Origin: Spodoptera frugiperda
Lineage: Eukaryota > Arthropoda > Insecta > Lepidoptera > Noctuidae
NCBI RefSeq assembly: GCF_023101765.2
Contig: NC_064228.1
Location: 2,656,501-2,720,500 of the forward strand
DNA length: 64,000 nt
Direction: 5' to 3'
The notes beneath the pieces were generated by a model. It made no database searches. It had not been told where the DNA came from and saw nothing but the letters and a program-made list of their open reading frames with translations. The stretch's first letter is position 1. Every line of letters starts with the position of its first letter. Positions 20,670-33,065 of this stretch are shown one piece after another. A program made the translations under genes and the position numbers.

Positions 20670-20925
20670 ATATGATGGTAAACAATTGCCGCCGCTCATG
20701 GACATCAGAAACACCAGAGACGTTACAAGTGCGTTGCTGGCGTTTTGGGGGTTAGGAACTTAAGGGTTGTTGGGGAATCGGGGTTTAGAAGATTGGGAAG
20801 GCGAGTAACTGGGCCTCCGGTAACCTCACTCACACAACGCAAGCGTTGTTTCACGTCGGTTTTCTGCTCGGCCGTGGTATCACTCCGGTCGAGCCGGCCC
20901 ATTCGTGCCGTCGCATGGCTCTCCC
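20670..20925 (-). repeat. Family A repeat
   Basis: Near full-length inverted copy, from ATGATGGTAAACAATTGCCG to CCGTCGCATGGCTCTCCC. Confidence 0.65.
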
Positions 20926-21508
20926 ATACTTTCTTTCGACACTTTAGGCAACATATCGCGTGTGAACTATTGCTCAGTGAATGCGAGCCTTTATTTTACT
21001 TGATTACATCATTTCTCTGAGAGGGTCACCTTTTAAATCCATTAGGCGGCCATGTTTGTTTTTGGACAATGATTCATTCGGTTCATTCATTATTTCTTTC
21101 AATGGTCATTCAACTTTCTTTTTTTTGTGAGTTTAGTTACAGTATTCAGATATGACATTTATGCTTTGCCTTTTATTTAGGTATTGTAGACTAAAGAGTA
21201 TTTGCTTAATGCGACATTTATCTAATAGATAGTGTTATGTAAAATCGTTGTCTTTTCTCATGTGGTCGTATAGAACTGTTGTGGGTCCGATTCCCGATTC
21301 AGGGAAAGTGTTCCTGATATCTAGATTTTTAGAAATTCTTAGTATCTCATCACTTCTTATTACACGGACAAATTCAAATTCAAAATATCGCTGATAAAAA
21401 AGCACATGTGCACCTTTGTCTGATCGAATAATAGGCCATGACTTTAAGCAACGTTTTACTATAGAACAGACACTACTATAGAAAAGACAAAATATTGAGA
21501 GCAATGCC

Positions 21509-21600
21509 CCATTTGTGCGTTGTGCTGCGTTGCATACTTTTTATGATAAACCCTACACCATTGCGACGACGCAACGCAACTTAGCGCAACGGACAAATGG
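21509..21600. mobile_element. Short MITE
   Basis: CCATTTGTGCGTTGTGCTGC at the left is mirrored, with mismatches, by GCGCAACGGACAAATGG at the right. Confidence 0.45.
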
Positions 21601-22089
21601 CGGCTCCCGCTTACACTTTACTCAACACTAACAATTTTTTTTTTCTGTTTGATGACAACCGAGTCTCCAATACAAAGTTGTCGACTATTCTGCCAGTGTC
21701 GAGTGGAACACTAACAATTATTAGCAGCCATTACACAACCAAAACGACCACACTATCACAAAACTTTTTAACAGGTCCACAGATTATGTCGATGCTAGTC
21801 TACGTAGGTACGTCTGAAAGCGTTGGAACTTTTTAATTAAAAAAGCAACAGCGGGATGAAGGAAAGTTGAGTGGAACGCGGCCGGTATTGTTGCTACTTT
21901 GGAATTAAATCACGCCCCAGATGTTGTTGCGTTGCAAGTTGCTTTGTTCGTCGTCTTTGTGCCGTTGGGAACTCTATTGTTGGTTTGTAGTTGTGTTGTG
22001 TAGAGGTGATTGATGTGAAGCGTATTATGGTTATAACTGGCTGTTTGATGGGTGGTGTTGCGATAAAAATTGGATATGTTTTTGACAAT

Positions 22090-22340
22090 AGGGTAGATGA
22101 CTAATTTTTTTTTGTAAGGTTCGTCTTGTATGTTATGTTAAAATATTTGATTTTTATTTTGTTACGTATATAAAAACTTTCGAAGATATGTACGTTTTAT
22201 AAGTAGAAATGACGTATTTGCTCCCACTTCTAAACTTTGATTCGTTTTATATTAGTTAAGACAAAATAAAAAAACGCGTCTAATTTTTTTTTGACTGACA
22301 TAATAGATTTTTAATTTTCAATACCGCGTCATCATCCCTT
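22090..22340. repeat. Family X repeat
   Basis: Shares GCTCCCACTTCTAAACTTTG, a GACAAAATAAAAAAA tract and CGTCATCATCCC with three other copies in the window. Confidence 0.5.
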
Positions 22341-23061
22341 TTGATGACTAGAATCTTACTTTTTGTGCGGACATTAAAAACTGTCTGATTGCAGATATGA
22401 TTGTTGAGCAGTAGGGGTTTCAAAGTTTTAATTTCCGATATACTTTTACACTGAGCACTAAATACAAACATGAGCTTGTATTCAGTGTACGACTTTAGGT
22501 CGGAACACACACTTATCATATTCAAATTATCTGATAAAAAGTGTGTACTACCTTTACAAATACCTATAGGAAACTACGGAAATATTAGGTAAAATACACT
22601 TAATACGCGCTTTATTTTCAATTTGCAATGTTATTTTATGAAACAATAAAACCTTCACTATAATCGAAATCAAGCGCTCGCTATAAAAAGCTAAAGATCG
22701 CTCTCAAACACGCTTCGAGTCTAATTTAAATCGAATCACGCTCCAAATAAACACGCTGTATACAATGTACGTTCCAATTCATTCTGTAAATTTTCCTTTA
22801 ATAGAATTTCAACTTTAACGTTTTGTAATAAAGTCGGAATTGAAGAAAGATAGGTTGGGGTATCTTGATGTGCTGTTGGGTACGTTGACAACTTTTATCT
22901 TCCTTGTCTGTTGTTGTACGTAAGATGACAAGTTGCGGAAGATGTATTATGTAGATTGTGAGCGTGACATTTGGTGACAAGATAGAGAAATAAGTCTTGA
23001 AGATATAAAATTGTCGGAGTCCATTCGAATTTTAAGTAAGCATATACTTTATATAGTGTTA

Positions 23062-23420
23062 GGGTGATTTTCCACCAGAGATGTGCTATGTAGCTATGCT
23101 ACGAAGATGTAATAGCTAAGCTGGGAAACTATGTGACCGTTTCCACTGATACTAAGCTATTTAGCTGTGCGAGTAAGATGCGCCGCCCCAAAGTATCTGT
23201 GCGAGGATGATGCGCAGTTCGAGTATGCGATGTATTGACAGTAGGGAAGCCACTCATAGAATGCATCCATAGCATGCATCTTTCCACTACTTCATCACTA
23301 AGGCAAAGGTCTCGTGCTGTTTGTATTAAGTCTTTGACTGCCAATAGAAAACTGTTGAAGGCAAATCCTTTGCTAACGTCGGTCACCGGTGACCACCACG
23401 GCGTTCAATGTGTGAAATAA
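23062..23420. repeat. Composite interspersed repeat
   Basis: The left part matches 3316-3400 and the right part matches 3725-3810 inverted. Between them a minus-strand 85-codon frame (23129-23386) reads through the repeat. Confidence 0.5.
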
Positions 23421-23737
23421 ATATATAAACTAACAAAGAAACATAGTTTGTTTACATTAATGCTTCAAATTAACACGTTATCTTTACATTGTACCTACTT
23501 TCAGAAGTTTTATCTTCCTACATCTATTGTAATTTGTAATACACGAACACGACAACTTGTGAAAGATCTATGTAGATTGTGAGCGTGACATTTGGTGACA
23601 AGATAAAGAAATAAGTCTCGAAGGATTCTGACTCACAAACTTGCCTGAATACATTTGAATATCAGGTTTTCGGGGTATTTAAGTTTTGTATGTGAATTTA
23701 TAATTTCTACGAATACGATTAAATTTGAGAATTTTAG

Positions 23738-23876
23738 TGGACAGATGACCTAATTGAGGTGGCAGGGAGCCGCTGGATGCAGGTCGCTTCCAACCGGCCT
23801 ATCTGGAAGTCATTGGGATAGGCCTATGTTCAGCAGTGGACGTGTTATGGTTGATATGATGACGATGATGATGAAA
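23738..23876 (+). pseudogene. RTE-like LINE 3' end (reverse-transcriptase C-terminus)
   Basis: Reads WTDDLIEVAGSRWMQVASNR then PIWKSLG, a TAG stop, and AYVQQWT: the end of an RTE-type ORF, with a nonsense codon where active copies have Glu. Followed by the usual (GATGAT)n tail. Confidence 0.65.
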
Positions 23877-23934
23877 TAATAGATTTCATTAATCATGCCA
23901 AACATTCTAATCACATGTAAACTTCACTGGCGTG

Positions 23935-24165
23935 ATACAGAATCTGTTGGTTTATTGTTCGACGTTTAGCCGCTATCTGGCCTGATGTTTAGTGATGATG
24001 CGGCCTACGATGAAGCACGTCTGCCCATAATCAACCTATTCATTCGGGCTTTGAACATCCAGGTTATCAACACCCATCAGGAAACACAGACTCCGGCAAA
24101 GAATTCCACTCCTTAGCAGTTCGCACAAGGAAGCTTGAAGCGGAGCGCTTCGTACGAGTGGGTGG
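23935..24165 (-). pseudogene. LINE reverse-transcriptase C-terminal fragment
   Basis: The minus strand reads VRTAKEWNSLPESVFPDG followed by frame damage and GRRAS-like sequence. This is the familiar C-terminus of lepidopteran CR1/Jockey-like ORF2 proteins. Confidence 0.5.
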
Positions 24166-24551
24166 GAATTACGAACAATTTATGCCGTAATATTCTAAAC
24201 AAAATTATGACGTATACTCGGCCTCTTTTACTGGTACACTTTAGACTCCAAACACGTACAACTATTATGACGTGGTGCATATTAAATGAACCGCGTACTC
24301 TGTACTTACGTCTCAGGAATTATTAAATGACTCACTAATTATTATGTTCCTTGTACAGAGACCATGTGGGTTTTGTTGCTAGGACATAAGTGTTGTATTA
24401 TGTTGGTCGGTAGATTTTATAAGATTTTTACTTGTCTTTGAAACTCCTCTGATAATGTAGATGTCCAAGGTATGCACTGATTGTGTACCATATCAGATGA
24501 TGAGACTGTCGGTTTGCCTCTAAACCCAAAACTTAAATCTTTTTAAGTTTT

Positions 24552-24641
24552 CACTTGTAATGCTTCTGTTGTTTCGAGTGTCCATGGGCGGTAATGATTA
24601 CTTACCATCAGGCGATCCGTCTGCTCGTTTACCGGCTTATA
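24552..24641 (+). repeat. Family A repeat, short
   Basis: Only CACTTGTAATGCTTCTG ... CTGCTCGTTTACCGGC is left. Confidence 0.5.
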
Positions 24642-24864
24642 CTATAAAACATATTGTATAATTTTCAACAAATGAATGAGTTTTAAAAATACTTCCTCAA
24701 GAAGATATTTGGTCTGATTTCAAAAATATCATCCCTTACCTAATAGCCTTGGATCTTCCCACCTAAGATAATATTTATAGATATTTAGACATCGATACCT
24801 ATTCTGTAAAGGTCACAGAATCAAGCCGAGACTAATTCATGTAGAATGGTTACATAACAGTATT

Positions 24865-25300
24865 TCACCTTCTTATCTCTGAAGAGGTAGGCATAGGTGC
24901 ACATTATTAATATGACAATGACTTTTTACCATTTCTAGAATGACTTTTATTTGAGTGAAGGTGGGATAATTGCTATATTATATCAGGCACAATTCCAGGC
25001 TCCGTGTTATTATATAACGTCCATAACACTTCGCCCGAACTAGGAATTGAACTTAAGATTTTTTTATAATAACTATCGTGAGACATACTAAATTACTTAA
25101 AAATCACGGTACCACGGGCTGACCGTAGTAGGTTACGCAACATCACTGCGTCTACGCACGCTGCTCATGACGAAGAGCCCCTCTGTGACTCGAAACTAGA
25201 AGAGCTTTTCTCCATTAATTTACTAACAATGATTTTTAGTTATTGAACTTAAGACCCTTTGCTAGGCAGCCAGGCTTGTGACCACTCCATAAATGAGGCG
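24865..25300 (-). repeat. SINE family C split by a family D insertion
   Basis: Tail and body at 24865-25058, head at 25242-25300 (CCTTTGCTAGGCAGCC...). The two halves are separated by a 183-bp insert flanked by a 13-bp duplication of the SINE's own sequence. Confidence 0.65.
25059..25241. mobile_element. Family D element inserted in a SINE, 13-bp TSD
   Basis: Flanked by ATTGAACTTAAGA at 25046-25058 and 25242-25254. Contains CTGTGACTCGAAACTAGAAG and an A/T-rich end. The long duplication and T-tract suggest retroposition. Confidence 0.65.
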
Positions 25301-26094
25301 GTCAAAATACTCGTACATAGTTAAACATCGGATTTTGTTACAAGTACTTAACATATAGGTACTTCAAACAAAATCTGAGTAGACCCACTTGATTAACTTA
25401 TGTATGTGATAGAAAACTATGCGTATGATACTGGTCCTTGTTGATACGTTGCCATGGTAACTGAAAACTGGATCGTACTCCGAAGTATACCTTGAATTCT
25501 GTTTGCTTGTATAAAATTAATTAACCAACTATTAGCTTTATTGCTTAGGACTTCCCATTAAGTTTGGGTTACTGGGTTTAGGAAACAGAGAGTAAAGTTT
25601 CTTAAGAAAAGAAGGATCTTGCGACTAGGCGAGGTGATCGTAGTTTGTGCTACCCACAGAGTATTACTGGATTTATCTAAATAAAAATTTATTTGTATAA
25701 TGCACATGAAACTTAAAATTATTGGGGAACAATAATAAATAAGTATTGCATTTAATCTTATCATTAAAACTTATTATGGATTTGCATCTCAGTCTACTTC
25801 TTCGAAACATGAGTGGCGTAATATTATAATATTAAATAACGAAATAGGAAGAACTCGAGAAGTTACCTAGTTTGCATTTTCCATCGTAGTAGTTCCGTAG
25901 GCACGTCGTAGCATAGCTACGAGCTACATATTTTAAAGCGCTACGAATTTGCTACGCGGTACTATGAATTTGTTATTTTGAATTTTTCGAAAGTTTTTTT
26001 CCATGGAAAGAAGGTTGTTAACCTCTCCATATAATGTAGAAAACTTGAATAATACATAGCTCAAAGATACAATAGGTTAGATCATTAGATTTTT

Positions 26095-26400
26095 TTTTTA
26101 TTTTAATCGTCTGGTAGTTTATTTTAAGACAATGGACACGTATTTGTTACTTTCTTACGGAATCAAATAGTTTCAACGACACATTAATTTGAAATATCGT
26201 GTGACGTCACTTCTAGCTACAATTTACACATAGAAATTGCGTAATTAGCTCCCACTTCTAAACTTAGATTCGTCTTATCTGAGTAGTCTTTTCTAATACG
26301 ACAAAATAAAAAAATACTTGTCTAATATTTTTTCATGACGGACTGAATACATTTTTAATTTTCATACTCCGTCATCATCTCTATTAGTACCTTTAATTTA
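26095..26400. repeat. Family X repeat
   Basis: GAAATATCGTGTGACGTCAC, GCTCCCACTTCTAAACTTAG, then TTTTTAATTTTCATACTCCG. Confidence 0.55.
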
Positions 26401-26931
26401 AGACTAGGTACCGTTACGCACAGTAATTAAAATCAACTGTCATTGTAGCGTGGGTTGTCAGTTCGATCACCCTCACTGTCACGTGGGTGTTACTAACCCA
26501 TTTACTTATATTACTGTACTCTCTTGAACTTTGTATCGCAGTAGGAGTGATTTTCTCAGAATGAGATTCTGGGTCAAGTAAAATACTGATGTTTATTTAA
26601 ATTATAGCATTTATTTGTGAATCAGACACAGGCGTGCTCTAAAACTGAGGATGTTTTAATACAAGTTAGTTCACAAAAATAGTTATAGTACCGGGTGGCA
26701 CTCCACACAAATAGTATATCGATAATTTTACATGTTATGCTTTATGGTGCTATAGTCATATACGAAACATTAAGAACATTTTATATCACACACACACACA
26801 TCAATAACAACCTTTCCCAATTTACATGAGGTACAGGCAGGTAGTTAACATGTATAAGGCCTAGGATTGCTCGACCAAACCAGACCCGTCGCGTTCTGCG
26901 GGCGCCTCAGAGAGCCATCAGACTACCATGA

Positions 26932-27095
26932 ATGAGGCCCAATAGAGCTGATGCCGACCCGGAGTTGCGGACTGTCTAGCGAGGCTCCGGTTCGAACAGC
27001 AGGAGTAGGAACAGGGTGGTTTTTAGTCAGTCAAGAGTCTGACATTCCCACTCGCCTTGCCCAAGGCGGGAAAAAGCTATTTGATGTTTTTCCCC
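26932..27095 (+). repeat. Family B repeat
   Basis: TGATGCCGACCCGGAGTTGC ... GGAACAGGGTGGTTTTTAG. Confidence 0.65.
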
Positions 27096-28819
27096 CTTAA
27101 CAAAAGGGCCTAGGATTGCTCCCTGTGGAACCCTTATCAGCAAACAAACTGCCTATCCGATCTAAAGTAAATCTTTAGTAAATCTATATCTAGGTTTGGG
27201 TAATTGAGACTTAATACTAAAGCACTTCTAATTATTCGACGCACACCCACAAATGCAAGCCTTTAACAGAAATCGTTTAAAATCTAAAAATAAAGACACA
27301 TTACACCTTCTACCCTTTAATGACGTTGCAAAGATCAGTATATTATTATACATGTGGGTTGATACTCCTGATTCCAACCCACGGGGTTGTATTTATAACA
27401 ACATTTTACTCGAACGATTACTACTTGCGTAGGATTCGCGATTGATTGTAGATTTGCGTAAATTTCTACGTTTAAGGGTTGCATGAATGTAAACAAGTGT
27501 TGACGTAGGACGTAGGTTGGTACAGTTGTGGGTTTTGTTTACGTTAGCGTTTTTTGTTTGGAAGGTTGTTTATTAAGGTACCTCGTAGGTGTCTTGTTTG
27601 TGCAAGTGGCTGGTAGAAATATTTTTAATTAGAGTTGTAAAAATAAATGGCTAGTTATTTGCAAATTCAGTTAGGTAATTTCTTCAGTCAAAAATACATT
27701 ACTTCGACTTTTCAATGCAATAAAATATTAAAAAATAATCGTAAGTTTTCATTCATAGATTTGATGATCTACTTTATTTTTGATTTTTTTCTAGCTATAA
27801 ATAAGTCTGCTGTTTGACGTCAAAATCTGATGACGCAAGACGTCATAACGCACCATTCCATACAAAAATTCATAGAAAATATCAACTAATAAAATATCAT
27901 TCATAGAACTTAATCTTTTATCATTTGTGAATTAATGCAGGCTATAGAACTCAATAATTACTTTTAAACACATTGATAAATAAAATCTAACATCATAAAA
28001 ACTCACGTTCCATCTATATCAGCTTCATACCGTAAAACAGGACCAAAAATTAAATCATTTTATTAAATTAAAATATTTGAGAAACAACTTTTAAATTGAA
28101 TCACGCTCGGGATATATTGTCACGCTGTTGGCATGTTTATTGGGCGCCAGCGTGACACGAAACTTGTATCGTGTTAATAAATGTTTCATGAACGACTGAC
28201 ATTTTACGTTTTACGGCTGAAGGTAACAGAGAAAAATATTACCTCTAGGTATTATTCTGTGCTCTAGGGAAAGTGGCGTTGTTATTTTTAAGTGTGGTAA
28301 ATATGAAATTTTCAGTTGGATTATTGTTAAAATTTGTTCGACGTATAAATATGTAAACATATTACGTTTAGTTAAAACTAGACGTACGAAGTACTACTAG
28401 AGTTTCTGGCGAAAGAGAAATACTCAAGGAGTCACTGCCGCACTCAGAGACATTTGATTACTGAATCTATTCCTTAGTAACGATTTTGTATGGAAAACAA
28501 TTGCTAAGGACAGGGTGAAGTAATCATTTAGTGACTCTGAGTACGGCGATTAGAAGAACTTAGGTACCGACTTCTCATTCATAGAACCATGATATTTTGT
28601 ATATTATGTGGTGTAGGGATTATGTTAAGCTGCTGCTTAGTTTTATTTGATTTGTCTGGATTTTAAAAGAGACCATAGTCTCTTGACCATAGAGGTCATA
28701 ACCTCTGAGTTTGATTCGGCATTCATTCTCAGAGTACCTAGTCTGTCGGCGATAGGAAATGCCGGCTTCATCTAGTTATTTTAGAGATTGATGTGTAAAA
28801 GTGTTATCTTGTAACCAAT
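27096..28819. other. No gene seen
   Basis: AT-rich; several TGACGTCA-like sites at 27815-27855 (TTGACGTCAA, AGACGTCATA). No convincing frame or repeat family. Confidence 0.3.
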
Positions 28820-28885
28820 TAATCATCATCATCATCAGCCTATAGCAGTCCACTGCTGGACATAGGCCTCCCCAATTGTTCGCCA
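28820..28885 (-). repeat. Family G LINE tail
   Basis: ATCATCATCATCATCAGCCT ... CCACTGCTGGACATAGGCCT, the reverse complement of an RTE-like 3' end. Confidence 0.6.
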
Positions 28886-30570
28886 ATTAAAATATCATTT
28901 ATTTTTACAACAACTAACACTTTGTACGAGTAGTACTTAGGGAATGCTTTTTATCTCTTTGTAGTGCATTAAGACGTAACTAATGTACTTTAAAAGAAAG
29001 AAAGAAAGAAAATTAAAATACATTTCCTCGTCTACACTTTAACATTTTATTTCAAAATGCATTTACGTCTGAGATAAAAAAATAACTAAGGAAGAGAATC
29101 CCGTTTCGTAAAGTTGTCACGCTACATAAAGACTTACTGTTGTAGACACAAAGTTGTCAATAGTTTAATATTTCATTTCTTGTTTATTTTTATATTGCAG
29201 TTTTTGCCGGCCTACTTATTTAAAACATTGACGTGTAAAAGAGTTACATTGTAACCTATTTGCAAAAATTAATAGGTATCATTTATCATTTATGTTTGTC
29301 TTAGATGGTATTTTGTTTATAAATGCTATACGAATCAATGTTTTTTCGAAAGAACTCATTCTTTCCCGGAATATCAACATAAAATCCTCGGAATATCAAC
29401 ATAAAACATAGAAGCCTCAGACTAAATGCGCTTTTATATTTTGAGGACCTTTTCTCCTCCAAAACGATGGTAAATAATTTCCTAGATGGTCTAAAACGTG
29501 TGGTGATGGTGTTTGCTCACGATCAGTTAGCCGTAAGCTTCATTGCTGCCAATAGCAATATAAAAAAACTACAATACCCTATTGTAGTTTTTATTTTAAT
29601 ATCCGTCTTGTAGATTATTTGAAAATATTAGACACGTATTTTTTGTTTTTTTACGGAAACAAATACTTTTGAAATATCGCGTGACGTCACTTTTGAGCAC
29701 GTTTTATATTCATAAGTGGCGTAGCTAGTTCCCACTCTTAAACTTTGATTAAATATGTAAGTATTGTTATATTATATGACAAAATAAAAAAAATACCTGT
29801 CTAACATTTTTTCATTACCTAACTGACGGACTAAATAGATTTTTAATTTTCATACCCCGTCATCATCCCTATTGTTTGACAGCCAACCTTAATCCATTGC
29901 AGTCAACGTTTCACATTGTTAATCTTTACAAAAGGCTTCAAGACGCAGACGTCTGAACGTAACCTATCAACTTAAGTGATATCTCTCAACTTTTTATAAA
30001 GGATCCCATCACTCAATATTTTTACGGTCGAATACTCTTTCATATTTTTCCAGTACATATGAAAAAGGTCTGATGTCTATATATGGACGAAAATTTAATA
30101 AAAAAATATGGTTCTAGCTTATTCTATCTTCGTTGTACTTTTGGATGGTTTTATATTTAAGTTGAGACGTTTCAATATTTTCGGCGGTGATAAATATTGA
30201 GGTATTTGATTTTTTAATTTGATAATGCTGGATACACACCTTACAATGTAACTGTGCAGTTTCATAAGTTTTAAACTGAAATGATAACTAACAATATCAT
30301 TAGAACTTGCAACGGGATATTTACCATATTTATTAATTTCTTTGAGTTTCCGATATTTCGACACTGTTGCAAGCGCCATGATTACGGATGAACTAAAAGA
30401 AAAGATGCATAAAATAAACTATTCAGAAAATCGCTGAAATTACTGTGCATGAAAGAATGAAGTGTTTTAATCAATAAAATGTAAGTACAAACTTTGGTTA
30501 TTGGCTTACAATTCAATTTATAAAAAATGGCTTCGATTGTAACTGGCAATTGATTTACGTATAATTAAAA
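28886..30570. other. Upstream flank of the hairpin array
   Basis: A (GAAA)n tract at 28992-29010, family X at 29575-29880, and a minus-strand 86-codon frame at 30119-30379 without recognisable similarity. If the array transcript starts at 17.1 kb, this would be intron. Confidence 0.3.
29575..29880. repeat. Family X repeat
   Basis: ATATCGCGTGACGTCACTTT ... TACCCCGTCATCATCCCTAT; same order as the 26.1-kb copy. Confidence 0.55.
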
Positions 30571-30587
30571 ACTAATATTTTTTTTAG
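30571..30587 (+). other. Strong 3' splice site before the hairpin array
   Basis: A CTAAT branch-point match, an uninterrupted run of T and TTTAG ending at 30587. It points to a plus-strand spliced transcript entering the array. Confidence 0.45.
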
Positions 30588-30665
30588 AAACAGCGGACGC
30601 TTTGTATGCATTTGGAATTTACTTCATTGTGGTGCCAAGAAACGAAATTGGCGTATCTCTGCACT

Positions 30666-30742
30666 GGACAGTACAAGGGTTTAAAACTCCATACATGTAT
30701 AGAGACTGCATGGAGTTTCAAACTCTTGGATTGCTCTGTGCC
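30666..30742 (+). ncRNA. Hairpin copy 1
   Basis: First copy, with GGACAGTACAA lower stem and 11-nt loop. It lies 79 nt after the strong acceptor at 30587. Confidence 0.6.
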
Positions 30743-30919
30743 ATGATGCATTGCAGAAGAGAAGTCACAGCTTTGAAGAAGTAACTGAAACTACAGAACA
30801 AATTATATTATTCTTGTTATAATACTTGTAAGAATAATCTTATGTTTTTATAGGAAAAATATTTATTGTTTAGGAGATTTCTAATGAAATATGCAAAAGA
30901 AGATGGGGTGTTTCTGCAT

Positions 30920-30997
30920 GGGGCAGTGCAAGGGTTTAAAACTCCATACATGTATAGAGTCTGCATGGAGTTTCAAACTCTTGGATTGCTCTGTGCC
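30920..30997 (+). ncRNA. Hairpin copy 2
   Basis: Consensus-like copy with GGGGCAGTGCAA lower stem and CTCTGTGCC on the opposite side. Confidence 0.6.
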
Positions 30998-31156
30998 ACG
31001 TTACACCACAGAAGAGGAGTCATACATTTGAAGAAGAAACTGAAACTACAGAATGAATTATATTATTCCTGTTATATTTATTTGTATAGGAAAATAATTT
31101 ATTGTTTCGTAGATGTCTAATGAAAAATGTAAAAGAATACGGAGTCTCTATGCATA

Positions 31157-31233
31157 GGGCAGTGCAAGGGTTTAAAACTCCATACATGTATGGAATCTGC
31201 ATGGAGTTTCAAACTCTTGGATTGCTCTGTGCC
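31157..31233 (+). ncRNA. Hairpin copy 3
   Basis: Consensus-like stem; loop TATGGAATC instead of TATAGAGTC. Lies 237 nt after copy 2. Confidence 0.6.
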
Positions 31234-31396
31234 ATGATGCATTGCAGAAGAAGAGTCACAGATTTGAAGAAGTAACTGAAACTATAGGACGAATTATATT
31301 ATTCTTGTTATATTTATTCTTATGTTTGGATAGGAAAATAATTTATTGTTAATTTATTAATTTATTGTATAGAAGAAGACGGAGTGTCCATGCATA

Positions 31397-31473
31397 GGGC
31401 AGTGCAAGGGTTTAAAACTCCATACATGTATAGAGTCTGCATGGAGTTTCAAACTCTTGGATTGCTCTATGGC
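31397..31473 (+). ncRNA. Hairpin copy 4
   Basis: Stem arms identical to copy 2; basal 3' side changed to CTCTATGGC. Confidence 0.6.
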
Positions 31474-31594
31474 ATGATGGATTGCAGAAGAGGAGTCACA
31501 CATTTGAAGAAGTAACTGAAACTACAGGACGAATTAAATTATTCTTGTTATGTTCATTCTTATGTTTGTAAAGAAGACGGAGTGTCCATCCATA

Positions 31595-31670
31595 GGGCAG
31601 TGCAAGGGTTTAAAACTCCATACATGTATGGAATCTGCATGGAGTTTCAAACTCTTGGATTGCTCTATGC
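31595..31670 (+). ncRNA. Hairpin copy 5
   Basis: Stem as in copy 3; the flank after the hairpin has diverged (AATGTCATCGGAG). Confidence 0.6.
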
Positions 31671-31852
31671 AATGTCATCGGAGAAGAGGAGTTGCAGATC
31701 TGAATTGTAATTGAACTGTGTATTATGTCATAATGTTTATTTATGCATGTATTACATAAGATTTTTATACTTAAAAATGATGTGTTGACGTAAGAATTTC
31801 TTTTTTATACTTGTAATAATTTTTATTGGAGAAAGCGGTGTACCTATGCATG

Positions 31853-31930
31853 GGGCAGTACAAGGGTTTGAAACTACATACATGTGTATGGAATCTGCAT
31901 GGAGTTTCAAACTCTTGTACTGGTCTGTGT
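31853..31930 (+). ncRNA. Hairpin copy 6 (divergent 5' arm)
   Basis: The 5' arm reads GGTTTGAAACTACATACATG. The TTTGAAAC change turns an A-C mismatch into a G-C pair; CTAC instead of CTCC adds one mismatch. The loop is 13 nt. The 3' arm core is unchanged. Confidence 0.55.
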
Positions 31931-32041
31931 AATATCATGGTACACCGCAAAAGAAGACTTGAAGATATGGAAAAGACCTACAGGACTCTCAAAAAGATTG
32001 ATTAAATTACATTAAAAATAGGAGACAACGTATCTATGCGT

Positions 32042-32121
32042 GTGGCTGTGCAAGAGTTTAAAACTCTATACATAGTACATAAGATCTGCATGGAGTTTCA
32101 AACTCTTGGATTGACTCATGC
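32042..32121 (+). ncRNA. Hairpin copy 7 (most divergent)
   Basis: The 5' arm reads GAGTTTAAAACTCTATACAT: GAG gives a full A-U pair where others have G-U. Loop and flanks are strongly changed, yet the 3' arm core is identical. Confidence 0.55.
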
Positions 32122-32345
32122 AATAATATGATACACTGTGGAAGAGGACTTGCAAATGTCAAGAAGTACCGAGACAAAAAGGAAGACTAATAAAATTGAT
32201 TTTACTACCTCAAAAATTATGCCTTCGAATGATTGTTGTGCTTATTATTTTTCTTATATTTTGCAAATTTTTGTACTTGTATCTAGAAATTATTAACTGT
32301 AATCTTGCAGGCTATCCAGCTAAAGTTGGTGTAACGTCTATGCAT

Positions 32346-32421
32346 GGGTCAGCACAAGGGTTTAAAACTCCATACATGTGTATTTGTGCATGGAGTTTCA
32401 AACTCTTGGATTGCTCTATGC
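32346..32421 (+). ncRNA. Hairpin copy 8
   Basis: Consensus stem, 10-nt loop TGTATTTGTG. It is preceded by an acceptor-like CTTGCAG ending at 32310. Confidence 0.6.
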
Positions 32422-32574
32422 AATGCTCCTACACATCGAAGAAGAGGATTCAGAGAATAAGAATTTTACTGTACTTTGTATTTTCTATGTTTTACTTATG
32501 TTTATTAGAAAAATCACTAATATTCCACAGGATTCTAAGAATGAAATTCGGGTGAAGATGATGTATTTCTGCAT

Positions 32575-32654
32575 GGGGCAGTACAAGGGTTTGAAACTCC
32601 ATACATGTGTATGAGAATCTGCATGGAGTTTCAAACTCTTGAATTGCTATATGC
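32575..32654 (+). ncRNA. Hairpin copy 9
   Basis: The 5' arm has TTTGAAAC (improved pairing) and the loop is 14 nt. Preceded by an acceptor-like TTCCACAG ending at 32530. Confidence 0.6.
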
Positions 32655-32849
32655 AATGCCAATACATCGCGGAGGAGTCACAGATGTGAATAAGTAAGAT
32701 AAGATCTGTAATAATATACAATTTGGAAGACTGATAAACTATGCCAAATTGTATATATATTTTTTTAAATAATAAAATTATGTACTCTGTTTATCATAAG
32801 TTTCTTATTAAAACAAGATTGTCAAGACGACGTTGAAGTATCTATGCAT

Positions 32850-32926
32850 GGGACAGTACAAGGGTTTAAAACTCCATACATGTGTATTTGTGCATGGAGT
32901 TTCAAACTCTTGGATTGCTCTGTGCC
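32850..32926 (+). ncRNA. Hairpin copy 10
   Basis: Consensus stem with GGACAGTACAA base, as in copy 1, and the short TGTATTTGTG loop of copy 8, suggesting mixing between copies. Confidence 0.6.
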
Positions 32927-33065
32927 ATGATGCATCGCAGAAGAGGAGTCACAGATTTGAAGAAGTAAAAGAAACTACAAGACGAGTTATATTATTTGTT
33001 ATGCATATGTATAGGAAAGTTATTTATTGTTTCGTATGCAAAAGAAGACGAAGTGTCCATGCATA

